The notes under the pieces are model-generated. The model was given only the letters and a program-made list of their open reading frames with translations, did no database searches and was not told where the DNA came from. DNA of 36,898 nucleotides from Acidobacteriota bacterium (GTDB lineage: Bacteria; Acidobacteriota; Vicinamibacteria; Vicinamibacterales; 2-12-FULL-66-21): positions 1 through 36,898 of the forward strand of contig QHWT01000066.1 of the NCBI GenBank assembly GCA_003222675.1, read 5' to 3'. A program made the translations under genes and the position numbers. This document shows positions 22,623 through 30,016 of the stretch, in pieces (within the stretch, counting starts at the first letter, position 1; the number at the start of each line of letters is the position of its first letter).

Positions 22623-24062
22623 ATGCCCGCAGTGACGGCCGTTGAGCTCGGTCCGGACACATGCGTGCTGGTGCGCGTCGTGCTTCGTGGCCGCGATGTG
22701 CGCGTGATCGGGGTCGAAATCCTCGACCCCGCCGCGTTCCCCGGCACCGATGCGTTCGTCGCCTCGCTGAAACAATCCCGTCTCAAGATGAAAATGCCGC
22801 GGCGCGCGCGCGTCGTCCTGTGGGGACTACCCGACGGCGCGAGTCCCCGAGATCCAGCCGTGCGTACGCGGCTGGCGTCGCTGACGTCCGCGGGCTTTCG
22901 CGTCCAGCGTGTCGTCACGCCGTGCAATGCGCTTGCAGCGCTTTCGCGCATACGCATTCCGAAGCCGGACGGCGCAACCGGATGGCTCGCGGTCGATCGC
23001 ACGGGCGTCGCAATCGTCGTCTCACGCCCCGGCGAGCTCCTCTATTCGCACGCATTCAACTGGGATTCGTCGATCGGCGCGCGTGGCAGCCAGGCGCGCA
23101 TGCTGCAGCGCTATTCTCTCGTCGCATACCTCGCGCCGGAGCTCCGCCGCGCGATCGCGGCCGCGCGCGAGAAGGGCGGGCGCGTCGACACGATCATCAC
23201 CTGTGGCAACCTGCCGGAACTACGATCGTTGACGATGCCGCTGATCGAGGAGCTCGATCTCGAGGTCGAGACGCTCGATTCGCTTGACGGGCTCATCGTG
23301 AAGCCCGAGATGCGCGATCGGTTCAGGGAGCTGGCGCCCGCCATCCGGATGGCGTGCGCGGGGGCGGAAACGCGCGCGACACGCCCGATGACGGCGCACG
23401 CCGAGAGCACGAATTCGGCACGATTGTTCCGCGCAGCCGCATTGGTCGTCGCTGTCGGCGTCATCGGGTGGCTGTGGTATTCGCAGCGGGCCCATCGGCA
23501 ACCGCAGGCCCGCGCGGCTGACCCCGCAAAGGCGCCAGCAGCCCAAGCATCGCGTCCGCCGGGGTCTTCGGCTGTTCCACCGCGTCAGCAGCATCCGGCG
23601 ACGGCAACCCCGGAGCCGGATCGCACGGCCCCAGGGCCAGTCCAGCAACCAAAGCCCGCGCCGCCAGTACAAGCAGCACCCGCACCAGCGCAACCGGCCC
23701 AGAAACCGCCCGCCCAAACTGCTCCCGCCACGCCCGTCCCGCCAGCAACCACCCGGGTCAGACCCCAGTCGCCCACCGTCACACCTGGCGCATCGCCACC
23801 AAAGCAAACACCGCCAAAGCAAACGCCGGTGACCGACGTGCCGCTTCTGAACGAGCCGTTGCCCCAGATTTCAACCATTCTCGCATCCGGCCAACGGCCG
23901 TTCGCGATGATTGGCGGCCGTGTCGTCACCGTCGGGGATCGTGTTGGCCAGAGGGTAGTTACGGCCATCGAACCGCGCGCCGTGGTTTTCCGGGAGCCTT
24001 CCGGTGTGCAAATCCGTGTGGGGCTGGGCGGCCGCTTCGTCGGCGTCAAGCGGCACATTTGA
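22623..24062 (+). CDS. PilM-like / GspC-MshK-like fusion protein
   Basis: A 479-residue protein that seems to join two parts of a pilus or secretion platform. Residues 1-240 look like a diverged actin-like PilM/MshI domain: opening TAVELGPDTCVLVRVVLRG, then GWLAVDRTGVAIVVSRPGEL and DTIITCGNLPELRSL. One membrane helix (about 267-286, AALVVAVGVIGWLWY) leads to a Pro/Ala/Gln-rich linker of about 120 residues. A final domain (about 410-479) resembles the GspC/PilP/MshK homology region: ISTILASGQRPFAMIGGRVV, then GDRVGQRVV and VVFREPSG. This topology puts the head inside and the tail in the periplasm. It is followed 79 bases later by a PilB-type ATPase. Confidence 0.75.
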   Translation: MPAVTAVELGPDTCVLVRVVLRGRDVRVIGVEILDPAAFPGTDAFVASLKQSRLKMKMPRRARVVLWGLPDGASPRDPAVRTRLASLTSAGFRVQRVVTPCNALAALSRIRIPKPDGATGWLAVDRTGVAIVVSRPGELLYSHAFNWDSSIGARGSQARMLQRYSLVAYLAPELRRAIAAAREKGGRVDTIITCGNLPELRSLTMPLIEELDLEVETLDSLDGLIVKPEMRDRFRELAPAIRMACAGAETRATRPMTAHAESTNSARLFRAAALVVAVGVIGWLWYSQRAHRQPQARAADPAKAPAAQASRPPGSSAVPPRQQHPATATPEPDRTAPGPVQQPKPAPPVQAAPAPAQPAQKPPAQTAPATPVPPATTRVRPQSPTVTPGASPPKQTPPKQTPVTDVPLLNEPLPQISTILASGQRPFAMIGGRVVTVGDRVGQRVVTAIEPRAVVFREPSGVQIRVGLGGRFVGVKRHI

Positions 24063-24141
24063 GTTGTCTCATCCGGGGCATTTGGCCTAACATTATCCAC
24101 CCCTGCAACAAGCTCATCCGTGCCGACTGTACAGAGGACCT

Positions 24142-26157
24142 TTGCGCAAGAAGATCGGTGAATGTCTGATCCAGGCGGGACTGATCTCGGAGGACGACCT
24201 GCAGGTCGCGCTGGCCGAGCACAAGCGAACGGGTGAGCGCGTCGGCGCCGTCCTCGTTCGCCTGAATCTCGCGACCGAGAAGCAGATCACGAAAGCGCTG
24301 GCCTATCAGCTTGGCTTTCCCTACGTCGGTCTCGCCGATGACCCGCCGGACCCGACCGCCATCGTCCTGATTTCAAAGGAGGTCGCGCTGAAGCGGGTGT
24401 GCGTCGCCGTCCGCCTCGAGAAGAACCTGCTGACCGTGGCCATGTCCGATCCGCTGCTCTTCAGCCTCGTCCAGGATCTCGAGTTCCAGACCGGCTATCG
24501 CATCAAGCAGGTCGTCGCGACGCGCACGGACATCGTGAACGCCATCGAGACGGGCTATCCGGACAAGGCACTCGCCAGATTTTCCGGCATCGGCGCGAGC
24601 GGCCTGGCCGTGCCGGCGGTGCCGAAATCACCAGCGCGCGCAGATGCACCGCAGGCGGCGCTCGTGCCGCGCGTCGAAACTGAAGTTTTCGAAAATGCCC
24701 CGGGCAGCAGTGCTGGCACGACACGCGAAGGCAGCAATTCGGCGCCGATCATCGACCTCGTCGATCTCGTGGTGAACAGCGCCATCACGAGCCGCGCCAG
24801 CGACGTGCACATCGAGCCTGCAGAAAAGGGCGTGCTCGTCCGCCATCGGCTGGACGGGATCCTCAAGGAAGTCATGGACCTGCCGAAGTGGGTCCACGAG
24901 GGACTCGTCGCCCGCATGAAGATCATGGCGGGGATGGATATCGCGGAGAAGCGGCTGCCGCAGGACGGGCGCCTTCGCATCAAGACCGAGGACGGCAAGG
25001 AGGTCGACTTCCGCGCCTCCACGCTGCGCACGATGTACGGCGAGAAGATCGTGCTGCGCGTGCTCGATCACCGCAAAGGCGCGCCTCCGCTCGAAGAGCT
25101 CGGGTTCTCGGCGGCGGCGATGGAAGAGCTCCGCTTCTTCCTCAAGCATCAGCACGGCATGATCCTCGTCGTCGGGCCGACCGGCAGCGGCAAGTCGACG
25201 ACGCTCAGTTCCGCGATCAGCTCGATCAAGTCGGGCCGCACCAACATCATCACGATCGAAGATCCGATCGAGTACCAAATCCCGGGTGTCAATCAGACCC
25301 AGATCAACGAAAAGGCGAAGCTCACGTTCGCGAGCGCGTTACGCGCGATCCTGCGGCAGGATCCCGACGTCATCCTCGTCGGCGAGATCCGCGACCATGA
25401 AACCGCCAAGATCGCGATGCAGGCTGCGCAGACCGGCCACCTCGTGCTCTCCACGCTGCACACCGACGATGCCCCCTCGACGGTGACACGGTTGATGGAC
25501 ATGAGCATGGAACCGTACGTGATCGCGTCCGCGCTCGTCGGCGTCATCGCGCAGCGTCTCGTTCGGCGTCTCTGTCTGGCGTGCCGGCGGCAGTACACGC
25601 CGGAAGCGGACACGCTGCGCGCGTTGAACATCTCCGAAGCGGATGCGGCACGATTCGTTTTCTATCGCGCCATCGGCTGCGAGGAGTGCAACCATACCGG
25701 GTACCGCGGGCGTATCGCGCTCTACGAAGTGATGCGCGTGTCTGAGAAGGTGCGCCGCCTCGTGGCGCAGCGGGCGGGCGAAGATATGGTGCGCGACGCC
25801 GCGGGCGAGTCAGGCTTGATGACGCTCGGCGAGGACGGCCTCGCGAAGGTGAAGGCGGGGATTACCACGGCGGAAGAGCTGTTGCGCGTTGTCACCGAGG
25901 TGCGCGAGATGCGGACGCTCTGTCCCGGCTGCGGCGGCGCGGTCGCGATGGATTTCATGGCGTGCCCGCAGTGCGGGCACAGGCTGAATGCGAGCTGCAA
26001 CAAGTGCGGGCGCGCGCTGCAGTCCGGGTGGCAGTTCTGCCCGTCTTGCGCCTCGAGCGCTGCGCCGAAGTCCTCGAAGAAACAGCTGCGCGAACGGCAA
26101 CGTCAGCTGGAGCTGCCTCCATCCAACATCGCGACCTTCAAGAACCAGAACCGTTGA
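24142..26157 (+). CDS. PilB/GspE-type ATPase with a C-terminal double zinc ribbon
   Basis: A 671-residue traffic ATPase. The N-terminal GspE_N/MshEN domain begins KKIGECLIQAGLISEDDLQV. The core shows Walker A GPTGSGKSTTLSSA, Asp-box TIEDPIEY, Walker B region VILVGEIRD, His-box LSTLHTD, and a CLAC...CEEC zinc site. After the usual end, residues about 590-640 add four CxxC pairs (CPGC, CPQC, CNKC, CPSC), a double zinc-ribbon unlike standard PilB. The start is TTG at 24142, with AGAGGA three to four bases upstream. It would power the machine encoded by this operon. The stop overlaps the J-domain gene (TTGA). Confidence 0.93.
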   Translation: MRKKIGECLIQAGLISEDDLQVALAEHKRTGERVGAVLVRLNLATEKQITKALAYQLGFPYVGLADDPPDPTAIVLISKEVALKRVCVAVRLEKNLLTVAMSDPLLFSLVQDLEFQTGYRIKQVVATRTDIVNAIETGYPDKALARFSGIGASGLAVPAVPKSPARADAPQAALVPRVETEVFENAPGSSAGTTREGSNSAPIIDLVDLVVNSAITSRASDVHIEPAEKGVLVRHRLDGILKEVMDLPKWVHEGLVARMKIMAGMDIAEKRLPQDGRLRIKTEDGKEVDFRASTLRTMYGEKIVLRVLDHRKGAPPLEELGFSAAAMEELRFFLKHQHGMILVVGPTGSGKSTTLSSAISSIKSGRTNIITIEDPIEYQIPGVNQTQINEKAKLTFASALRAILRQDPDVILVGEIRDHETAKIAMQAAQTGHLVLSTLHTDDAPSTVTRLMDMSMEPYVIASALVGVIAQRLVRRLCLACRRQYTPEADTLRALNISEADAARFVFYRAIGCEECNHTGYRGRIALYEVMRVSEKVRRLVAQRAGEDMVRDAAGESGLMTLGEDGLAKVKAGITTAEELLRVVTEVREMRTLCPGCGGAVAMDFMACPQCGHRLNASCNKCGRALQSGWQFCPSCASSAAPKSSKKQLRERQRQLELPPSNIATFKNQNR

Positions 26158-26963
26158 AGAACTATTACGAGTTGCTGGCCATCGACGCAGCGGCGTCGGT
26201 GGATGATGTGAAGAAGGCGTTCCGCCGCGAGATCGCCAAGTATCACCCGGACAAGGTCCAGCACCTCGGTCAGGAGTTTCAGACGATGGCGTCGGCGCTC
26301 GCCGCGGATCTGACCGAGGCGTATCGGATCCTGATGGACCCGGCGCTGCGCGCGAAATACGACGAAGGCCTGCGCGCAGGGCACGCCGCCCCGGAGCCGC
26401 CGCCGCTGCAGTGGGCGACCACGCCGGCTCCGCATCAGCCGCAGCCTTCCCAACCGCCACCCCCGTCACCTGCGTCTCAAGATCGGCCAGCGGCCTCACA
26501 TTCTCCTTCGTCGGCGGCCGGCTCGGATTTCGTGAAGAGAGCCGCGATGCTGAAGCTTCGAGAGGCAGTGGACGCCGTGCTGGGCGGCAGCGAATCGCCC
26601 GCCGCGGGTTTCGATGCAATGTTCGTGTCGAAGCCGAAGAAGGGTTTCTTCCGCAAGGGGGACGAGGGCGTCCGGTTGCTCGTCCGGTTCGTGCCGCAGG
26701 TCGATACCGGCGCGATCGCGGACGTCTGGCCGCGCGCCCTCAAGGCGCCGGGGGAAGGGGTGCCGTGCGTGCTGCTGGTCGGGCCATCTATTGCGCCGGC
26801 CGAGGAGCTCGCCGCCGGGGTCACGGAACAGCGCCGCAGGTCACGTAATGCCGGGCCTGTGCTCGTCCCGGTCGATGTGAGAGACTGGGAGGCCCTTTTC
26901 CCGCCGGACACGCCCTCGTCGGTGCGCGCGGTGATCCAGCGGCTGCGCGAGGGGAAAGCCTGA
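26154..26963 (+). CDS. J-domain (DnaJ-like) protein coupled to the PilB-type ATPase
   Basis: A 269-residue protein with a J domain at residues 1-70: NYYELLAIDAAASVDDVKKA and KYHPDKV, with the HPD motif at 31-33 that stimulates Hsp70 ATPase, and the end AYRILMDPALRAKYDE. A Pro/Gln-rich linker (about 80-120) follows, then a C-terminal domain (about 125-269) that I do not recognise (RAAMLKLREAVDAVLGG, KPKKGFFRKGDEG). There is no Gly/Phe region or zinc finger, so it is a class C J-protein. It starts at a TTG overlapping the ATPase stop by four bases, so it is co-translated and probably recruits DnaK to this assembly machine. Confidence 0.85.
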   Translation: MKNYYELLAIDAAASVDDVKKAFRREIAKYHPDKVQHLGQEFQTMASALAADLTEAYRILMDPALRAKYDEGLRAGHAAPEPPPLQWATTPAPHQPQPSQPPPPSPASQDRPAASHSPSSAAGSDFVKRAAMLKLREAVDAVLGGSESPAAGFDAMFVSKPKKGFFRKGDEGVRLLVRFVPQVDTGAIADVWPRALKAPGEGVPCVLLVGPSIAPAEELAAGVTEQRRRSRNAGPVLVPVDVRDWEALFPPDTPSSVRAVIQRLREGKA

Positions 26964-27123
26964 GCGCCTGCGGCCCGCGCGAATCGGCGGACTGCGGTCC
27001 TGCGGAAAGGCCGCCAACGCGGGCGTTGAGGCCTGAACCGACGAGCGCGAGCGCATCCGAGTGGGACCCCATGCGCATTGAAAAACGAACGACGAACGCC
27101 CCGGCGCCGTAAAGGTTTCAGTC
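26964..27123. other. 160-base gap, no gene seen
   Basis: GGCGG (about 26983) and CCGCC (about 27009) may close a weak stem. Near the end, AAAAACGAACGACGAACG is a short direct repeat. The TAAAGG at 27111-27116 is 7 bases before the ATG at 27124 and may serve as its Shine-Dalgarno site. There is no clear promoter. Confidence 0.4.
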
Positions 27124-27825
27124 ATGGGAATGATCACCACCAACGATCTCTGGAAAACGTATGTCATGGGCTCGGAGGAGATCCACGCGCTGCGGGGCGT
27201 GTCGATCAACATCGATCGCGGCGAGTACGTCGCGATCATGGGCCCGTCCGGCTCGGGCAAGTCGACGCTCATGAACCTGATTGGCTGCCTCGACACGCCG
27301 ACGAAAGGCAGCTACACGCTCAACGGCAAGGAAGTCGCCGCCATGAACGACGACGAACTGGCGCGCATCAGGAATGAGGAGATCGGATTCGTCTTCCAGA
27401 CGTTCAACCTGCTGCCGCGCGCGACGGCGCTGCACAACGTGGAACTGCCGCTTGTGTACGGCGGGGTCTCGGCGAAGGATCGGCAGGAGCGGGCACGGCA
27501 GGCGCTCGAGAAGGTGGAGCTCATGTCCCGCGCGAGCCACAGGCCGAACGAGCTGTCAGGCGGACAGCGTCAGCGCGTCGCAATCGCGCGCGCGCTCGTC
27601 AACAACCCCTCGATTCTCCTGGCAGACGAGCCGACGGGAAATCTCGATTCGAAGACCGGCGTTGAAATCATGGCGGTATTCGAGCGCCTTCACGCGTCGG
27701 GGAACACGATTGTCGTCGTCACGCACGAAGCGGACATCGCGGCGCACGCGCACCGCGTGATTCACATCCGCGACGGACAGGTCGAACGGGATGTGGCGGG
27801 CGCGGCGGCGATGACAACCGCGTGA
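27124..27825 (+). CDS. MacB/LolD-type ABC transporter ATP-binding protein
   Basis: A 233-residue ATPase subunit. Walker A is [15 protein letters not shown], the Q loop is [10 protein letters not shown], the signature is [15 protein letters not shown], Walker B is [13 protein letters not shown] and the switch His is [21 protein letters not shown] and [14 protein letters not shown] are typical of the LolD/MacB/FtsE group, which works with FtsX-like permeases in lipoprotein release, antibiotic export or cell-wall control. No permease follows; the next gene runs the opposite way. The permease must be elsewhere, or the subunit serves another complex. The ATG at 27124 is used; a second Met is two codons later. 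Confidence 0.93.
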   Translation: MGMITTNDLWKTYVMGSEEIHALRGVSINIDRGEYVAIMGPSGSGKSTLMNLIGCLDTPTKGSYTLNGKEVAAMNDDELARIRNEEIGFVFQTFNLLPRATALHNVELPLVYGGVSAKDRQERARQALEKVELMSRASHRPNELSGGQRQRVAIARALVNNPSILLADEPTGNLDSKTGVEIMAVFERLHASGNTIVVVTHEADIAAHAHRVIHIRDGQVERDVAGAAAMTTA

Positions 27826-27834
27826 ACGCCGCAT

Positions 27835-27898
27835 CAATGCTCAGTGTTCAATGTTCAATGCCAAGGGTTCGCAATTGAACATTGCGCACTGAGCGTTG
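27835..27898. repeat. 7-bp array forming a 26-base inverted repeat between convergent genes
   Basis: Units on the plus strand: CAATGCT, CAGTGTT, CAATGTT, CAATGCC, then AAGGGTT, CGCAATT, GAACATT, GCGCACT, GAGCGTT, GGACATT. The first 26 bases (27835-27860) and the last 26 (27873-27898) are reverse complements at about 22 positions around a 12-base loop. It lies between the ABC ATPase stop (27825) and the OppF-like stop (27906), so a two-way terminator is likely. Confidence 0.85.
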
Positions 27899-27905
27899 GA
27901 CATTC

Positions 27906-28784
27906 TCATGTTGCAGCGTAATGGCCCGCGGCAATCTCCCGAAGAGGCGCTGCCCGGTTGAACGAGTTCGGATCCAGTACGATGCGCTGGCGCGGCGCGT
28001 CGGGATCCGGCACGGGGATCGCTGACAGCAGCGCCCGCGTGTAAGGATGCTGCGGCGTGGCGAACAGCCTCGCCGTCTCTCCCATCTCGACGATCTTTCC
28101 CAGATACATCACCGCCACGCGGCTGCAGATGTGTTCGACGAGCCGGAGATCGTGCGCGATGAACAGGTAGGTCAGCGTCAGCCGCTGCTGAAGGTCCATC
28201 AGCAGGTTCACCACCTGCGCCTGCACGGACACGTCGAGCGCCGATACCGGTTCATCCGCGATGATGAACGACGGGTTGAGCGCGAGCGCGCGCGCGAGTC
28301 CGATACGCTGGCGCTGCCCGCCGCTGAACTCGTGCGGATGCCGCTCGAGGTGATCCGGATTGAGACCCACGAGATCGAACAGCTCCCTGACTCGCGCGCG
28401 GCGCTCGGCTTTCGATCCGAGCCTGTGGATGACGAGCGGCTCCTCGACGATGTCGCCGACGCGCATGCGGGGGTTGAGCGACGAGTAGGGATCCTGAAAC
28501 ACGATCTGCATGTCGCGGCGCGCGCGGCGCAGCTCTCCGCGCGAGAGCGTCAGCACGTCCTTGCCGTCGAACACCACGTCGCCAGATGAAGGCTCGATCA
28601 ACCGCAGGATGCACCGTCCTGTCGTGGTCTTGCCGCTCCCGGACTCGCCAACGAGGCCGAACGTCTCTCCCCGTTCGACCGTGAAGCTCACATCATCGAC
28701 CGCCTTCACAACTGATGTCGCGCCGAAGATGCCTCGGCGGCGCGAGAACTCTTTCACGAGGTGGCGGACTTCGAGCAGCGGCAT
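27906..28784 (-). CDS. Peptide/nickel-type ABC transporter ATPase, OppF/DppF-like
   Basis: A 292-residue ATPase. Walker A is [17 protein letters not shown], the Q loop is [13 protein letters not shown], the signature is [15 protein letters not shown] and Walker B is [14 protein letters not shown]. The oligopeptide family C-terminal region is shortened: [19 protein letters not shown] runs straight to [14 protein letters not shown], without the Cys-rich GCxFHxRCP segment common in OppF. The ATG overlaps the stop of the OppD-like gene (TGATG), so the pair is co-translated and should act as a heterodimer. No permease or binding-protein gene is in the window. Confidence 0.93.
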   Translation of the reverse strand: MPLLEVRHLVKEFSRRRGIFGATSVVKAVDDVSFTVERGETFGLVGESGSGKTTTGRCILRLIEPSSGDVVFDGKDVLTLSRGELRRARRDMQIVFQDPYSSLNPRMRVGDIVEEPLVIHRLGSKAERRARVRELFDLVGLNPDHLERHPHEFSGGQRQRIGLARALALNPSFIIADEPVSALDVSVQAQVVNLLMDLQQRLTLTYLFIAHDLRLVEHICSRVAVMYLGKIVEMGETARLFATPQHPYTRALLSAIPVPDPDAPRQRIVLDPNSFNRAAPLREIAAGHYAAT

Positions 28785-30016
28785 CAGCGGGATTTCTTCA
28801 TCGGTGCTTCCGGCAGCACCTCGGGTTCGACGGCCGGGCTATACAGGTAACAGCGGGTCGTGTGTCCGAGGTCCGAGGTGCGAGGTCCGAGGTCCGACGT
28901 TCGGGATTCGGTTTTCCGGGCCTCGGGCCTCGCCCCTCGATCCTCGATCACCGTCACTCCCGGCACCGCGGTATCGCACGGCTCGAAGCGCCTCGGGCAT
29001 CTCGGCGCGAATGGACATCCGGGCGGCAGATGTCCGAGCGGCGGAACGGTGCCCTGAATCGCTGCGAGTCGCGATCCCCGCGCGCCTCCGGGAATGGAGG
29101 CGAGCAGTCCCTGCGTATATGGGTGCCGCGGGTTCTGAAACAGCTCGCGAACGGGCGCTTCTTCGACGATGCGTCCCGCATACATGACCGCTACGCGATC
29201 GGCCATTTCGGCGACGACCCCGAGATCGTGCGTGATGAGCAGCAGCGCGAGGCCGAACCGTTTCTTGAGATCGCGGAGGAGATCCAGGATCTGCGCCTGA
29301 ATCGTGACATCGAGGGCGGTCGTGGGCTCGTCCGCGATCAGCACCGACGGTTTGCACGCGAGCGCCATCGCAATGAGCGCCCGCTGCCGCAGGCCGCCCG
29401 ACAGCTGGTGCGGATAATCGCGAACCCGCCGGTCGGGCTCCGGAATGCTCACCGCTCCAAGCAGCTCGATGGCGCGTTCCCGCGCCGCCCGCCCGCGCGC
29501 TTCGCCGTGCACGATCAACGTCTCTTCGATCTGATCGCCGATCGTGAACACGGGATTCAGCGCCGTCATCGGCTCCTGAAAGATCAGCGCGATCTCGGCG
29601 CCGCGCACGTGCTGCATTTCCCGTTCGCTGACCGTGAGCAGGTCGCGTCCATTGAAGAGCACGCTCCCGCTCGCGATGCGCCCGGGGCGCTGCACGAGCC
29701 GCAGGATCGACAGCGCCGTCACCGACTTGCCGCTGCCGGACTCGCCCACGAGACAGAGGGTTTCTCCCGCGTTCACGTGGAAGCTGACGTCGATGACAGC
29801 GGGCGCCGTTCCTCCACGAAGATCGAAGACGGTGTTGAGGCCCTCGACTGACAGCAGCCGGGGCGCGGGGTCCGGGGTGCGGGGTGCGCTCGGTGCAACA
29901 CCAACGCGCGCCTCGCGCCCCGCATCCCGCGCCCCGCGCCCCTCGCGCCCCGCATCCCGCGCTCCGGGCCCCTCGCGCCCCGCATCCCGCGCCCCGCGCC
30001 CCGCTATGTCAGACAT
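28784..30016 (-). CDS. Peptide/nickel-type ABC transporter ATPase, OppD/DppD-like, with repeat-derived ends
   Basis: A 410-residue ATPase, longer than typical OppD (about 320-340). The core starts near residue 53 ([13 protein letters not shown]), with Walker [19 protein letters not shown] loop [12 protein letters not shown], signature [15 protein letters not shown], Walker [14 protein letters not shown] and the Cys segment [11 protein letters not shown]. Residues 5-34 are three near-identical 10-residue repeats ([10 protein letters not shown] type) translated from a 7/30-bp DNA array. Residues about 357-384 come from a second array (RTSDLGP repeated). The ATG at 30016 overlaps the mutase stop by 8 bases and has AGGGAGA upstream; no later in-frame start precedes the core. 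Confidence 0.9.
   Translation of the reverse strand: MSDIAGRGARDAGREGPGARDAGREGRGARDAGREARVGVAPSAPRTPDPAPRLLSVEGLNTVFDLRGGTAPAVIDVSFHVNAGETLCLVGESGSGKSVTALSILRLVQRPGRIASGSVLFNGRDLLTVSEREMQHVRGAEIALIFQEPMTALNPVFTIGDQIEETLIVHGEARGRAARERAIELLGAVSIPEPDRRVRDYPHQLSGGLRQRALIAMALACKPSVLIADEPTTALDVTIQAQILDLLRDLKKRFGLALLLITHDLGVVAEMADRVAVMYAGRIVEEAPVRELFQNPRHPYTQGLLASIPGGARGSRLAAIQGTVPPLGHLPPGCPFAPRCPRRFEPCDTAVPGVTVIEDRGARPEARKTESRTSDLGPRTSDLGHTTRCYLYSPAVEPEVLPEAPMKKSR
28864..28946. repeat. 7-bp array with inverted halves inside the oppD-like gene (3' end)
   Basis: Units on the plus strand: GTCCGAG, GTCCGAG, GTGCGAG, GTCCGAG, GTCCGAC, then after a short middle GCCTCGG, GCCTCGC, CCCTCGA, TCCTCGA. The second set is nearly the reverse complement of the first. 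It is read as part of the C-terminal region of the ATPase. Its unit is a shifted form of the GAGGTCC unit at 3964. Confidence 0.85.
29860..30003. repeat. 7-bp / 30-bp array with inverted halves inside the oppD-like gene (5' end)
   Basis: Left part: GGGGCGC, GGGGTCC, GGGGTGC, GGGGTGC (29860-29887). Right part: three 30-bp blocks (29914-30003), each made of four 7-bp units such as CGCGCCC, CGCATCC, CGCGCCC, CGCGCCC, joined by CT. The right units are roughly the reverse complement of the left ones. It is translated as the N-terminal repeats of the ATPase. Confidence 0.9.
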
